From: Eutreptiella sp. 'Long Island Sound 2002' | Lineage: Eukaryota > Euglenozoa > Euglenophyceae > Eutreptiales > Eutreptiaceae | Direction of reading: 5' to 3' | Length of the DNA: 64,000 nucleotides | Assembly (NCBI GenBank): GCA_964036045.1 | Contig: OZ038383.1 | Span: forward strand, 5,659,930-5,723,929 | Shown: positions 1-11,312 of the stretch, in pieces | Layout of the letters: every line of letters starts with the position of its first letter | Numbering within the stretch: position 1 is the stretch's first letter | Notes under the pieces: model-generated | The model's input: only the letters and a program-made list of their open reading frames with translations | What the model was told of the DNA's origin: nothing | Databases searched by the model: none | Position numbers and translations under genes: made by a program

Positions 1-66
1 GCATGACGTTCTACTGTTGCTGAGTACGCTTGCCCTCTGAGCGTACCCCTGCATTGTCCAGTGTGG

Positions 67-2958
67 CTAGGCTGCACAGGTCATCGCTGCTGCTGCTGCC
101 GCTGCTGCTGCCCCCGCAGACGCCCTGGCTGCTTGTGCTGCTGCCCAGGCAGCTTCTGCTGCTGCAGTCGCTGCTTCCGGCGTACACGCCGCCACCGCTC
201 GTGTTGCTGCTGTCGCTGCAGTGGCTGCAGCAGAGGCGGCGGCTGCCGCCGCTGCTGCCGCGGCTGATACTGCAGCGGCAGCTTCTGCACACGCCTGGCC
301 ATTGATGAGGGCGGTGGCTGCCCGTCCAGCTGCGCTCGCTGCCTGGGCAGCGGCTGCAGAGGCGGCGGCCGCGGCACCGGCGGCCGCCTCCTCAGGCCCA
401 GCCTGTGCGGGCCGTGGCCGGTGGCGGTCACTCAGCACTTCGAGCCGCCCGTCGTCCTCCCGCTCCTTCAGCCCCTCGCCCTCCCTCGGCCTTGTGTGCC
501 CTTCCCTTTTCGTCGCCCTTTTCCATGCCCGTACCTGTTCCCGTGCCAAGGCCCTGCCTCTGTGCCTTTCCCAGTCCCTTGTTCGCCGGTCACCATGACT
601 CTCCCTCTCCCTCTCTCTCTGTCTCTCGTTCTGCATCCCCCTCTCCCTCTCCCTCTCCTTCTCATCTGCCTGGTCCTTCGCGTTGCACCCCGTTTCCGCC
701 CCCCACTCCATCTTCGGGTGACGATCCCTGTCCCTAATACTGCCTCCTTGAGCCTCTGTCCTGCTCTCTCTTGCCCTCGGGGCATCCCACTCCTTCTCAT
801 CGCCATTGCTGTACAGGCATTCCACATCTGCCTGAGGCGCAGCAGCAGCAGCGTGGCCTGCCAGTACTGCTGGTGCAGCCATGTCAGTTGCAGGAACCGG
901 ACCTGGAGTAGAGGTGGCCACCGCAGCAGCTGCAACCGTCCGAGGGTCAACAAGCGATGCAGAGGTACCACCTCCCCATTGCACATTCACTGAGGCATGA
1001 CATCGCTGCTGCCCGTCCGGCCTTGTGTCTCCTTGTGGTTCGCTCTCGCTCTCCCTGTCCCCCTCCCAATCCCCCTCCCTGTGCCTCTCCCTTTCCTTAT
1101 CTCTCTGCCCCTCCCTCTGCCTCAGCCTGGCCCCCTCCCTCTCCGTCTGCGGTGCAATCGGGATATCCTGCTCCTGCGTCCGGTCACCCCCGCTTGCGTC
1201 GTGCTGGGTCACTCTCGCAGACTCCCTCTGCCTTTTCTGGTTGCTGCACAGAATTCCTGCCGTCGCCAGACGTCCTGCAGCAGCTGTACGTGCTCCCAGC
1301 GCTCCGTGTTGCCCTACAGCTGCGGCAGGAGCTGGGCTTGCCGGAGATGTAACAAATGCAGAAGCTGCCATCGCCCCACAGGCGGCAATAGGTTGCACTG
1401 CCTTGTGTTGAGTGCGTTGCTGCAGAGGCTGCTGCATGCCGGCGGGATAGCTGGAGGCAGGGCAAGTGCTGACGGTAGAGCCGGAGATTGCATGGCGGGT
1501 GAGGTTCAGTTCACGGTGACGTGGTGTGACTGCTGCTGCTCGGACAGCGGTGGTGGTTACGGCCATCAGGTAAAGCACTGCAATCGCGGCGGCCGCTGCA
1601 TCTACGCGGTCAACTGCTACCGCGGCGGCAGCATCAGCATCGACGTTTGGGGATTCGCAAGCCTTCGGGTCCAGTTCTGTGTTGGAGCAAGGCATTACAG
1701 GACTGTGGCGGGCCTTACCGTTAGGGGGGACATCGGGAGAAGCGTTGGTCAAGTTTGTGTCCAAACTACGCTGCACGGCCGGCACAGGACGCCAGTCCTC
1801 GGCTCCGGAGCCCCCGCCATCCCCATCCTCCGGAAGCGCCACCACGTTCTGTCGTGGGCACGTGCCGAGCCGGCTACTGTCGGTGACGTCACGATCCGTT
1901 GGAGCGGGCAGCAGGACCCAGTCCACCCCCCGGCACATGTTGATGCCCCGCGCGATGGCAAAGCCCTTCCGCGTCGCAATCCACTCCTTCAGCCCCACCC
2001 CTTCCACAATGTGCCCTCCGTCGGCCTTCCCGACCCCCGCGATGGCCCGCAGCCGACAGGCCCCCCCAACCGCCCGCACAGAATCCCGCAGCACCCGCTC
2101 GAGCCGCGCGCGCGCCGGGGCGCCGCAGTTCGGACCGCCCTCGCCCCCCCCGCACGGCCGCAGGTCGTGCAGGTCCGTCCGCAGCACCCAGGTCATGTCC
2201 CCCTTGGGGCCCTGACAGCGGACGATGCGGTGGTTCGGCTGGGCGCCGACCCAGAGGGCGTGGTCCCCGGTGCCCTGCGATCGCCAGGCCCTCGTGAGTT
2301 GGAACGCGCTGAGGGGGCACAGTCCCCCGGAGGCGAGCATGAGCCGGGACAGGCTCTGCCGCAGGCGTTCGTCCTTGGCTCCAGGGGCCACGGCACCGGC
2401 ATCGGGAGCACGCGGCGCAGCGGCACCGGCATCGGGAGCACGCGGCGCAGCGGCACCGGCAACTGCGGCCACTGCGCCGGCGGCAGCAGTCGACCGCTGG
2501 GACGCAGCCACTACCGCCGCCGCGGTCACAGCACCCGCAGCCTCCACCGCAGCCACGGTCTGCAACTCCTCCGTGGATGCGCCACCCGGTGGCGCTGCGG
2601 CGCCCGCATGAGGGCGGACCTGCCGGTGCGTCGCCGTAGGCTCGTCGGCTGCAGGCGAGGGCCCGCACGTGCCCCACGGATGTGTCACTTCCTGTCCTTC
2701 ATCTTTCTGAGCCCCCTGCGCCTCCGGCTTCGGCTGCGAATGCGGCGGGGGGTGCAGCCCCTCTTGCAGCTGCTGGTACGGCTGGTGCTGAAACGGCTGT
2801 TCTTGGCGTCTCTGCGAGGGTGGTCCCTGCTGTTGCTGTTGCCGCTGCTGCTGCTGTTGCTGCTGCTGTTGCTGCTGTTGCTGCTGCTGTTGCTGCTTTT
2901 GCTGCTGCTGTTGCTGCTGCTTCTGCTGCTGCTGATTTTGCTGCTGCTGTTGTTGCTG

Positions 2959-3003
<45 letters not shown>

Positions 3004-3044
3004 ATTTTGCTGTTGCTGCTGCTGCTGCTGTCGCTGCTGTTGCC

Positions 3045-3134
<90 letters not shown>

Positions 3135-4863
3135 GCTGCTCCTGGAGCAGCGTATCTGCTTCATCCTGCTGTGCGTCACGGGGCTGTCCGCACTGCCCCT
3201 CCACCGGCTGCAACTCCTCGGAATCACGTCGTGCGGCCCCTGGCAACACCTTGCTGCCCAGACCAGTCAGGCCCCGGTTCTCGGGCTGCGTCCCAGCACC
3301 CGGCCCGGCGCGGGCGCACCTCTCGAATGCCGCCCGGATATCGCCCTGGGGCTCTGGGACCCATAATCTGTGCCTCACATCCTCCCCTGACTCGCTGTGA
3401 ACCAGCAACAGCGGGTCCTCCACCACAAACCCTTGGCCTTCGCTGTGCCCCTCAATGCGTGCCAGCCTCACACGGCGACCCAACCGCACAGACAGCACCT
3501 CCCCCTCGCAATCAAACTCCTGTGCATAGAACGCGCACAACCCGCAGAGCAGCTCCTGCGAGCTCGTCGTGCACGCGCGACAGTGCTCGGCACGCAGGGT
3601 CGCAAGCACGGCAGCGGAGGGCTCCCCCAGGCTCCAGTCGTGCTGCGGCAGAAGCTGCTGCAGGGAGGGGAGGCCGACGTCCCCCGCGACCTGCAGGTAA
3701 AACAGCGCCATCAGCGCCAAGACGTAGTGCTTCCGCGGATCGTCCTCCAGCCCCCACTCCATGGGGACGTGCGGCGCCAACTGCCGCACCCGCACCATCA
3801 ACGCCCGGACCCAGGGGGCCCAGCGCATGTACGCGCACAGCAGGTGCACGCGTGCCTTGCAGGCGCCCGCCGCGGCGCGCTGGTCCTCGTCCCTGCGCCC
3901 ACAGTCGCCGGCGTCGTGCCCTGCGCCCGCACAATAGGCACAGTCCCCGGCATCCGGCACCAGCAGCGCCCAATGGACCACCTTCCCGTCGAGGCCGACG
4001 CACTGCTCCAGCCGCAGCGTCCGTCGGGACTGCACCCAGTCCTCGGCTCGCAGCTTCGGGGCCTGCGCCTGCTTCTGCCTCCAGTGCGTCGAGCCGCCGA
4101 GGGAGCTCAACCGGCACGCTCCCCCGGAGCCCTGGATGTACTGCCGGAGCCGCTCCTCCACGGCCCCTGAGATCGGGTGATGCAGGGCGCACTGCCCGTC
4201 CCTGTACCCGCACTGCAGGCCCTTCCGGCAGAGGGCAGGCCGGTGGGCGGGCCCGGCCTTCCGCAGCAGCACCCAGTCCACGAGCGCCCCCTTCCCGCGG
4301 ACGCAGCGGACCACACACAGCGCGGTCTCGCTCGCGAGCCAGTCCGTGAGCCCCAGGAGGCCGTGGCCGAGGGTCCATTGCGCTGTGACAGTGGAGAGGG
4401 GCTGTGCGCCCCCCTTGGCCTGGAGGTGGGTCTTCAACGATTCCCTCATCAGGTGCTGCTGTCGCCCCGTCATGTCGCACAGCGATGACCCCATCGTACG
4501 CGCATACGGAAAGGGGACTTCTGCTGCCTTTCCGTGTTCTTCGTCACGGAAGTGCTGCTGCTGCTGCAGTTGTTGCTGTTGCTGGTGCCGCTGCAGCAGC
4601 CGAAGCTGCTGCTTTTGCAGCAGCTGCTCTCGCTTCAAGTAAATATCAATGCCCCCTTGCAGTTTGCGCTGTGGCTGCTGTAGCCGTTGCTGCTGCTTTG
4701 GCCCTTCGCCGTCCTGATGTGGGGGCTGCTTTTGAGGTGAGTGTCCGGTGGTACCATTGATCGCACTCAGCCGTTTGAGCAGGCGAAATTGATCGTCAGT
4801 GGGCTGTGCTGATGGCCAGAAAGGAGCAGCAAAAGGATTAAGGCTGCTACTGGAGTCCGACAT
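67..4863 (-). CDS. Large polyQ/polyA zinc-finger protein with TUTase-like C-lobe
   Basis: One uninterrupted 1598-codon frame, ATG at 4863, TAG at 67-69. Seen: Gln-rich N-terminus; a 60-65 residue module at about 139-201 (ending DWVLL), repeated at about 237-302, 832-893 and 921-983, each with a GGxC/L...L pattern and a closing W[VA]L[LR]; a CCCH-like finger at about 212-229; a CX2CX4HX4C zinc knuckle at about 308-321; then about 340-515 resembling the PAP-associated/central lobe of non-canonical poly(A)/poly(U) polymerases (HYVLALMALFYLQ, then LLCGLCAFYAQEFDCEGEVLSVR, abbreviated to its ends, then VEDPLL). A Gln tract at about 577-675, and Ala-, Arg/Glu- and Pro-rich C-terminal stretches follow. 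I see no nucleotidyltransferase GS...DxD core ahead of the lobe. Inference: an RNA-binding protein, catalytically dead or dependent on a partner. The winged-helix call is tentative (LOTUS-like). The gene is GC-rich with no intron evident. Confidence 0.8.
2826..3134. repeat. CAG/CTG tract coding for polyglutamine
   Basis: Nearly pure CTG/TTG triplets on the + strand, read as CAG/CAA (Gln) by the minus-strand gene, with occasional Lys, Asn, His and Arg interruptions. CAA is mixed with CAG throughout, which would slow slippage. Shorter CTG clusters lie at about 4550-4690 and 90-260. Read on the + strand the tract gives the poly-Leu of a long antisense frame that I do not accept as a gene. Confidence 0.95.
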
Positions 4864-7800
4864 GGGGCATCTCTACCTGTCAGAAGCCGCAGGCGCAACC
4901 GGGAGCAGGTCGCCTCACCGGAGCACCCCAGCAATAGCCTGTCATGCGAAAACCAACGCTGTTCAAGGGAAAACACAACCAAGTGCCGCAGGACTAAGAA
5001 AGGCGTGTGCAACACTGCGGTTGCCAAGCTGTGCATGCCACTCGCTTCCACCAGCAGTCCTGGGGAGGGGGCCCTGAAGCAATTTCAATCAGTGCGAGGT
5101 GCAACAGAGATGATGGAAACTAGCCTTTCATGTGTATGCTCTGTTGCTGCCAAGCCCACTACATGCGAACAGCAGCCCGTCTCCTCCCTCAGTGCCGTTG
5201 ACTGTGTCTCCCTCAAAAGGCAGTTACAACCTCTCTTGGAGCAAATTTCCACCTGCGGTACCCATTTGACTCGGCTAAAAAACCAAGAAGGGCTCCTATG
5301 GGGGTTGCTTGACAAGTACTGTTACCCCCAAAAGTGGACCAACAAAAAAAACAGGGCCATGACCCAATACAATCTCTGCTCAAATTACGAGGTTCTCAAA
5401 AAACGGGCCTCATATAGTCAGGTTGCCATGTCCGCATTAGGATTTGGCCGTGCCCGCTCCCCACGGTTTTTCTGTGCCTACTGTTCAAGCATTCGCTGAG
5501 TTCTCACTTTGGCGCCATTGTTTGTCTCCTTGCTCCCTATCCCTAACTGTTGTTCGATCTCCAGCTGCTACGGGTTCCATTGGGTAGTCGCACGTAGTGG
5601 TTTAGGTGCTTACCCCTGTGCCATGTGTGCGTATGCTGGCCCCGTTCAGCCCACGTAGTCCAGGTTATACGGGGCGTTTTTACAAAACCTGTGGGTCCCA
5701 GTGTTCCGTGCAATCTTTCGCATGGCCACCTGGTAGTGGTGCGAGATCTTCCGGTTGATTGTTGCAGATGCCAAGTGTTGATATTTTATTGCAATCCCTC
5801 TCTTTAGTTCGCTATTTTGACTCAAAATTGAGCATGTTTCCCGGGCAATTTAGGGCTTTTCTTGGACTCTTGATGTTGTCAGAAAGATGTTAAAAATGTT
5901 TTACCTGAATTGATCTCAAGACTTGAGCCATTACCGGCTCATGGTGCTTTCGGTAATTCTTTCAGAATCAGAATGTTGGGATTAATTTCACTAAATGACC
6001 TCTGACGACCTGTTGGGGCTCGGATCAAGCCCCCGCCCCCAGTTCTTGTGTGATTGGTCCAAATTTGATGGGCGGCTTGGGCCGACCCAAAAGACCCTCG
6101 CGCTTTTGGCACAAGTGAAAATGAGGATGAGTCCCTAAAATGCAACACAGAAATACTTCCCAAAACTGATTGTGTAGGAGGTTGCTTTGGTGGATGGGGC
6201 AGTAGGCCAGTTGAGTGGTTTGGGCAGTAGGCGTGGAAGCACTCAGGGATGTGTCCTTGCTGACACACGTGCGGATGCCACCCATGACCTCATCATGAGA
6301 ACCTTTCAGAAGCACAGTAGATCAATGCCCTTTGCCTCAAAGACTGGCACTTTGGCCCTGCTCCTTGAATCTAACGTCTCAGGCACGCGGTGTCCATGGA
6401 GCGCTCTTATGAGGGCCTCACGCCCCCTGTGCTGTAGCTGGATGCCATCGTGTGCAATACAATGTGACCCAGGGATGGCACCGCCGTGGGAACCTTTGGG
6501 GCTGGACTCTAGTTTGCGCTCAATGTGGCCACCTAGCTTTCTGTAGTGCTTCCCATGCTGCTCGCAGCCGGTTACCACATTCACAGAAAGGGCAATGTTT
6601 CGCTGTCTTCCGCTGGGCGGGCCGCCGACTTGCTGAGCCCGTGCAGCCAAGTGGCTATGACGATCCAAGCCAGCCCCGGTTGCACGGTGTCATCTATCCA
6701 GGATAGGTGATCCCCACACGCTGAGCTCGCGACACACCGCACAGGCCGCCATGCGGACCACCCAGGGTGGGAGCTGTACCTGATGCTTCATGATGACGGC
6801 AAACGGCTTCGGTTTGTGCAGCCGCACAATGGCTTTACACCAGGCTGCCAATTACTGCGTATCCCATCTACGGGATACACTTTTTTGGATACACAACTGG
6901 ATGCACACCTTTGAACCTGGTGTGCACATGTGATCACCCCCCTGAATAATCCCCCACAATGCATGACAGTGCCCCCTCCCCTCGAGGAAACCATCACCAA
7001 ATCACGGGGCTATGGAGTTCCACGGGGTGGCAACACGAAGCAGAAAGGGAGAACACAGTCTTCTGCCTCGACTTCTGCACACGTTCTGGTGGGCCACCGG
7101 AAACGCGCCACTTCTGTGCTCTCCGGGCGGGGAAGCTGCAGCTGGAAGAAGCAGTGGCTTGGCCGGCGGAATTGCACAAAGATCTGGGGGTTGTATGCTT
7201 GAGGTGCTGTGTCAACGATGTTAGCTGCATGATGTCGGTGGGCAGGGGCGTTGGAAATGCAGAGAGAACATTGCTAGCAGAAGAGGACAGCACTGGCACG
7301 GTGCACAGTGGAGACGCACACACAAGTTTTGGGATACACACTAGCTGAAAGTCTGTGGGTCATGGTGGGTTTGTGTCATGGTGAGCTGTCTGCATGCGAT
7401 GATGCAGAGGAAAGCTGAGGCACTTTCTGATGGGAATGCCTGCAAATGCAGGGCTGGTCAAGGCTCTCTGGCGGCAATATCGGACAAGATGCAGAAGCAT
7501 GCCCCCTCATATGGAAGCCGCATAAATTGCGGGATCCAAAACAGACACCGAACTTTCTTGAATTGCCTGAGCAACCCGCGACCAAGGATGCGGTGGCGTA
7601 GGCGGTGGTGTGTGCTTGTATGTGTGTGCACACTGCACATACCACCCCACAGACCACCCCACACCACCACACACCGCCCACCCCAGCCCAACCCCGACGC
7701 AAAAGGGCACGGCCCAGCCTTGGGCCCGGAGGCCATGGGTCCCACGTTGCGGTCGACGCAGCCTTGAATGGGCCGTCTTTTCTGCGCCTCGGCATCCTGG

Positions 7801-9149
7801 GGGCAGTTGCACTGTGCAGGTTTGCATGCAGGGCGTCTGGGGTTAGCGCTCCGGATGTGGACCGGGTGGCTCAACTTGGAACAGAGGAGGCTTGCGTTTC
7901 AGAGGGCCGTGTGGGGCCGGGCTTTGTTCGATGCGGGCTCCTTCGGGAGTGGCTGGCTACCTACAGCCAACACACAGGTCCAGGGAGGGGAAAACTTCAT
8001 GGACTTTGTCTTCGTTGGCACCAAATTTGGTTGAAACAAATGCGAAAATGATGCTCAAGCAGGAAGGAAGATGACCCATCCAACAATTGCTTGCTTCCTC
8101 TTACTTGTCTACTCTTACTCGCTCACTGCTGCACAGAAGTCAATACCTGTTCCCATGCAACATCCCCTCCAACATGCACCCACAACACCTTTGCTACAAA
8201 GGGAAACCAGTTGGGAATGGCACCCAAAGCCCTGTATTTGGGGGACTTCAGTCCATTGCATGACAATCATTCCCCACTCTACCCCTCAACAGCAATCAAC
8301 TGACGACCTTTAGGCACTGAAGCCCTTCCACTTGGCGGAAATATTTCAAATGACAGATGAATTCCCCTTCTTCAAGCGAGTGTTTTCCACCATGAAGTTC
8401 TTCCCCTCCCTATTGTATGCGTTGGACCGCAAGGTTGGTGGTGCCCGACAAAGCGAAACCCCTTCCCCTAGAGCCTCGCCCCAGGCAGTGGGTCTACTCC
8501 AATGTGTCCAGGGCCCAGCGGAGGACTAGCCCCCGTATCTCATGGGTACTCGGCATCACTGCACTCGGCATCACTGCACTCCCATCCCCCTGCAGGACTG
8601 CCCCTAGACCGCATGATGCAGTACATATTGGGGGGGGGGGGTCATTCCGTGGGCCAAGCCTGCGACCCAGGCGCCCACCCCAACGCCAATTGTAACCGAG
8701 AGCAACCGCTCCGAAATGTTTTCCCCGCCCTCTCTCACCGCCTCCTGACAAGACCTGACACCCCCCCCCCCCCCCAAATGCATCCCTGTACCCCACTGCC
8801 CCGCTTTTTCCCGGCTTTGAACCAACCGCAGCCGTGGATTTACTTGTTGACGGCAACATGGCGCCCATAAGCAGGAAGACAGCAGCCACACCAACCAGGC
8901 ATGAGCGCTAACCAAAATGCTATGTTGGTAGTCAGACATCTCATTGTATAGTTGTTGGGGCGCACTTTGCAGTCATTTCTTTTTCGTTCAGGTTCAGGCA
9001 TCCTTCCTGCGCAGCTGTTGGGCGAAAGCTGGGGCGCCCTAGACATCACAGCCGGCCTAACCCACCCCCGAAAGGGTGTCGTCGGCCCCCGTTGCGCATC
9101 ATGTCTCGGGTCGGCGCGTGTACGGGGTACCACCTTGGGCACGGGGGCT
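4864..9149. other. Intergenic region, no supported gene
   Basis: Upstream of the polyQ gene and downstream of the PC-esterase. The longest non-shadow frame is on + at 5005-5499 (164 codons; a charged segment with no family I recognise). A C/A-rich low-complexity stretch lies at about 7605-7700. G and C runs of 10-14 bases occur at 8631 and 8760. I see no conserved domain, tRNA or splice-consistent exon chain here. Confidence 0.4.
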
Positions 9150-9645
9150 GCCGCCAGCCAATGTGTGACCCTGAGGGGTGTGCAACCGGTTTGGGGGTTG
9201 TAGGGAGGGGGGGGACCCCCCACCCCCCCCTTGGTTGACCCAAACCTTGGGGGTCGGCGGGTCGGGCGGTCAGCCGCCGGGCTCCTCCTCAAAAGGATCC
9301 CCATGACACGCTGATCATTTTGAACATACACAACTGGGGGAAAATTTTTTTCAGCAAAAAATTTGCATATGAACTTAGACTCCCATCAGCCAAAGTTCAA
9401 CCCGGAGGTAGGGTCGGGGTCAAAATCCTTTTTTGTGTTTTTCATCCATTTTTGAATTCTCCACAAAATTCTGAGTATTTTGAGTCCGGACACATAGCGT
9501 CAAACAAAAAAATTTCCCCCTGCCGTATGCCTAAAACAAAATGTCCGGCGCCCACAAAACCCGTTGTTCCGTACAACCATTTTGGGGTCTGTAGAGGGGG
9601 GGGGGTCCCCCTCCCCCCCCTTTGGGGTCGGGTCCTGACCAGGAG
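9150..9645. repeat. Dispersed repeat copy with paired G and C runs
   Basis: About 500 bp closely matching 55310-55640 plus 56520-56625. Shared landmarks, in order: CCAATGTGTGACC, a G run followed by a C run (9205-9232), GGGTCGGCGGGTCGG, CTGATCATTTTGAACATACA, AACCCGGAGGT, a short AT-rich block ending TCTGAGTATTTTGAG, CCGTATGCCTAAAACAAAA and CAACCATTTTGGGGTCTGT, then a second G/C run pair at 9597-9632. It lies about 150 bp beyond the stop of the PC-esterase gene. No ORF, so presumably non-autonomous. Confidence 0.75.
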
Positions 9646-9806
9646 CAGGCCCCCCGTGGCCTTGGGTCGTGGATGAACACCACTTGGAGCCCATCATAAC
9701 CGTCGCTGTGGCTACCGTGGTAGGTCTCGTCCCCCTCCCGTGCAACGGCGTCATGAGCGTTTGAGGACACACTCCGTTTGCATTGTGGCATGGGCCTGGA
9801 CACTCA

Positions 9807-11312
9807 TCAGGCCTCTGTAGGCGGCGCATGGCCCCATTCCCGGCAGAGCTCGCTCAGCGCCACCGCCGCGATCGTGGCGGTGACGTGGTTGACGTAGTGG
9901 GACCCGTCTGGGACGTCCCCGTCATGCCCTCCGCGATCTGGAACGCGTCCACGACGGGCACGCCCGCCGCGCCCATGGCCGCCGCGGCAGACCGGACCAT
10001 GTGCAGAAGGCGCTGGTTGTTGCGCCGGGAGTCGATCGGGGGGTGGGGGAAGGCCGGCATGCCGAGCCAGTACACCAGCGTCCGCGGGGCCCGGGCCTTG
10101 AAGGCCCGCAGCTCCCGCGCCTTCAGCTCCACGTGGGCCCGGTACTTCTTGTCCGACCACTTGCCCTGAGCCCCGATGCTGCCCGCCGCGGGCCAGTTCC
10201 CGAACCCCGCGAGCACCGCGTCCGGCGGGCGCGTGCCGTTGAGGGTCTCGTACCAGCACTGGGGCTTGTCCAGCCACGGGTCCGTGTGGTACACCAGCGT
10301 GACCGAGCCGACCTTGTCCACGCGGCCCCCCATGGCCTTGGGGTTGTTCTGGATCTTGGTCGGGGACACGCGGTTGAGGAAGGCATAGTACATGGAGCGC
10401 TGCTGGCTGTCGCCGAGGAACGTCACCACGCGGTTGGCGAGGCAGGCCGCCGCCTCCGGCACCGACCACCGGAGCGCCGGGTACGCGCAGGCGTAGGGCT
10501 CCCAGTCCCACCCGCCCCGCGGGGCGGCCACCCACCGGCCCGGCGCCGCGGCGCCAGTGCCCCGGGGCTTGGTGGCGGGGTCCGCAGCAGCAGCTGCCGG
10601 CCCCGGTCGGCCACCTGCCGCGTGCGCGTCGCCTTCTCCCGCGTCGGCACGTTGCAGGTCGACGTCGCCGACGTCGCGCGCGATCCGGCGGTCGCGGTGG
10701 TAGTGCGCGCTCCACTTCGGGTGCCGGCGGTCGTGGTACTCCGTCACGGCGTCGTAGTTCTGGTACAGGTGCCGCACCGTCAGCCCGTAGACCCCGGCGA
10801 GCGCCAGCTCGAACGGCGCGACGCTCGCGCACCCGCCCCGGTACTCGGCCCGCGCCACCACGAGCTCCGGCCCCTGCAGCCGGACCTCGTACGCGTCGGG
10901 GCCGCACTCGCGCTTGAGGAAGGCCTCGGTGTCGGGGTCGTCCGACAGGCGGCCGTCCTCCGTGCAGTTGCCGCGTGCCGGATCATCACGGAGCCCCGGC
11001 AGCTCTTTGGGTCGTTGCAGAGCGTCACCTCGAACTCCCCGTCGCCGAGGCCGATGGCGCGGCACTGGGCCGCGAGCGGCACCGCGGGGTCGGCGGGGGG
11101 GCGGGCCTCCGCGGCCCCCCCGGCGCGGCCGTCCGGGCGGTGGGGGGGTGCGCGCCCCCAGCGGCCGCCGCGTGCACCCGCCCGTGCACGAGGCGCGTGT
11201 ACGAGAGGATGGTGCCCAGCACCATCACGATGATGCCGACCACCACCAGCAGCAACTTGGGAACGCGGCCGGCGTTGCCCTTCTCCGGGGGAGGCTTGCT
11301 GTCCGCACGCAT
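9807..11312 (-). CDS. Type II membrane PC-esterase/TBL-like protein, frame-disrupted
   Basis: The ATG at 11312 gives a short basic head and a strong transmembrane anchor (KLLLVVVGIIVMVLG), then an Ala/Pro-rich stem. The lumenal part continues in other frames: CRAIGLGDGEFEVTLCNDP (about 11060-11000), then about 10990-9950 with an Asp/Tyr/His-rich region, GRWV, a Cys-containing segment, the catalytic GDS motif (VVTFLGDSQQRSMYY) and VVDAFQIAEGM. A last shift at about 9920-9935 leads to PDGSHYVNHV (the DxxH catalytic motif) and the stop at 9807. These are the hallmarks of GDSL/SGNH PC-esterases, the family of plant TBL and animal CASD1 N-domain glycan O-acetyltransferases, which act in the Golgi lumen. 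At least three frame changes, near G/C runs, mean either assembly indels or a decaying gene. No room for introns at the last shift. Much more GC-rich than the flanks. Confidence 0.7.

Noticed and set aside
997-3366. 789-codon + strand frame with long poly-Leu
   Set aside because: Antisense reading of the CAG tract and the zinc-finger gene; no domain, while the minus frame is longer and has recognisable motifs.
2682-4349. 555-codon + strand Ala/Pro/Arg-rich frame
   Set aside because: Shadow of the same GC-rich minus-strand gene; low complexity only.
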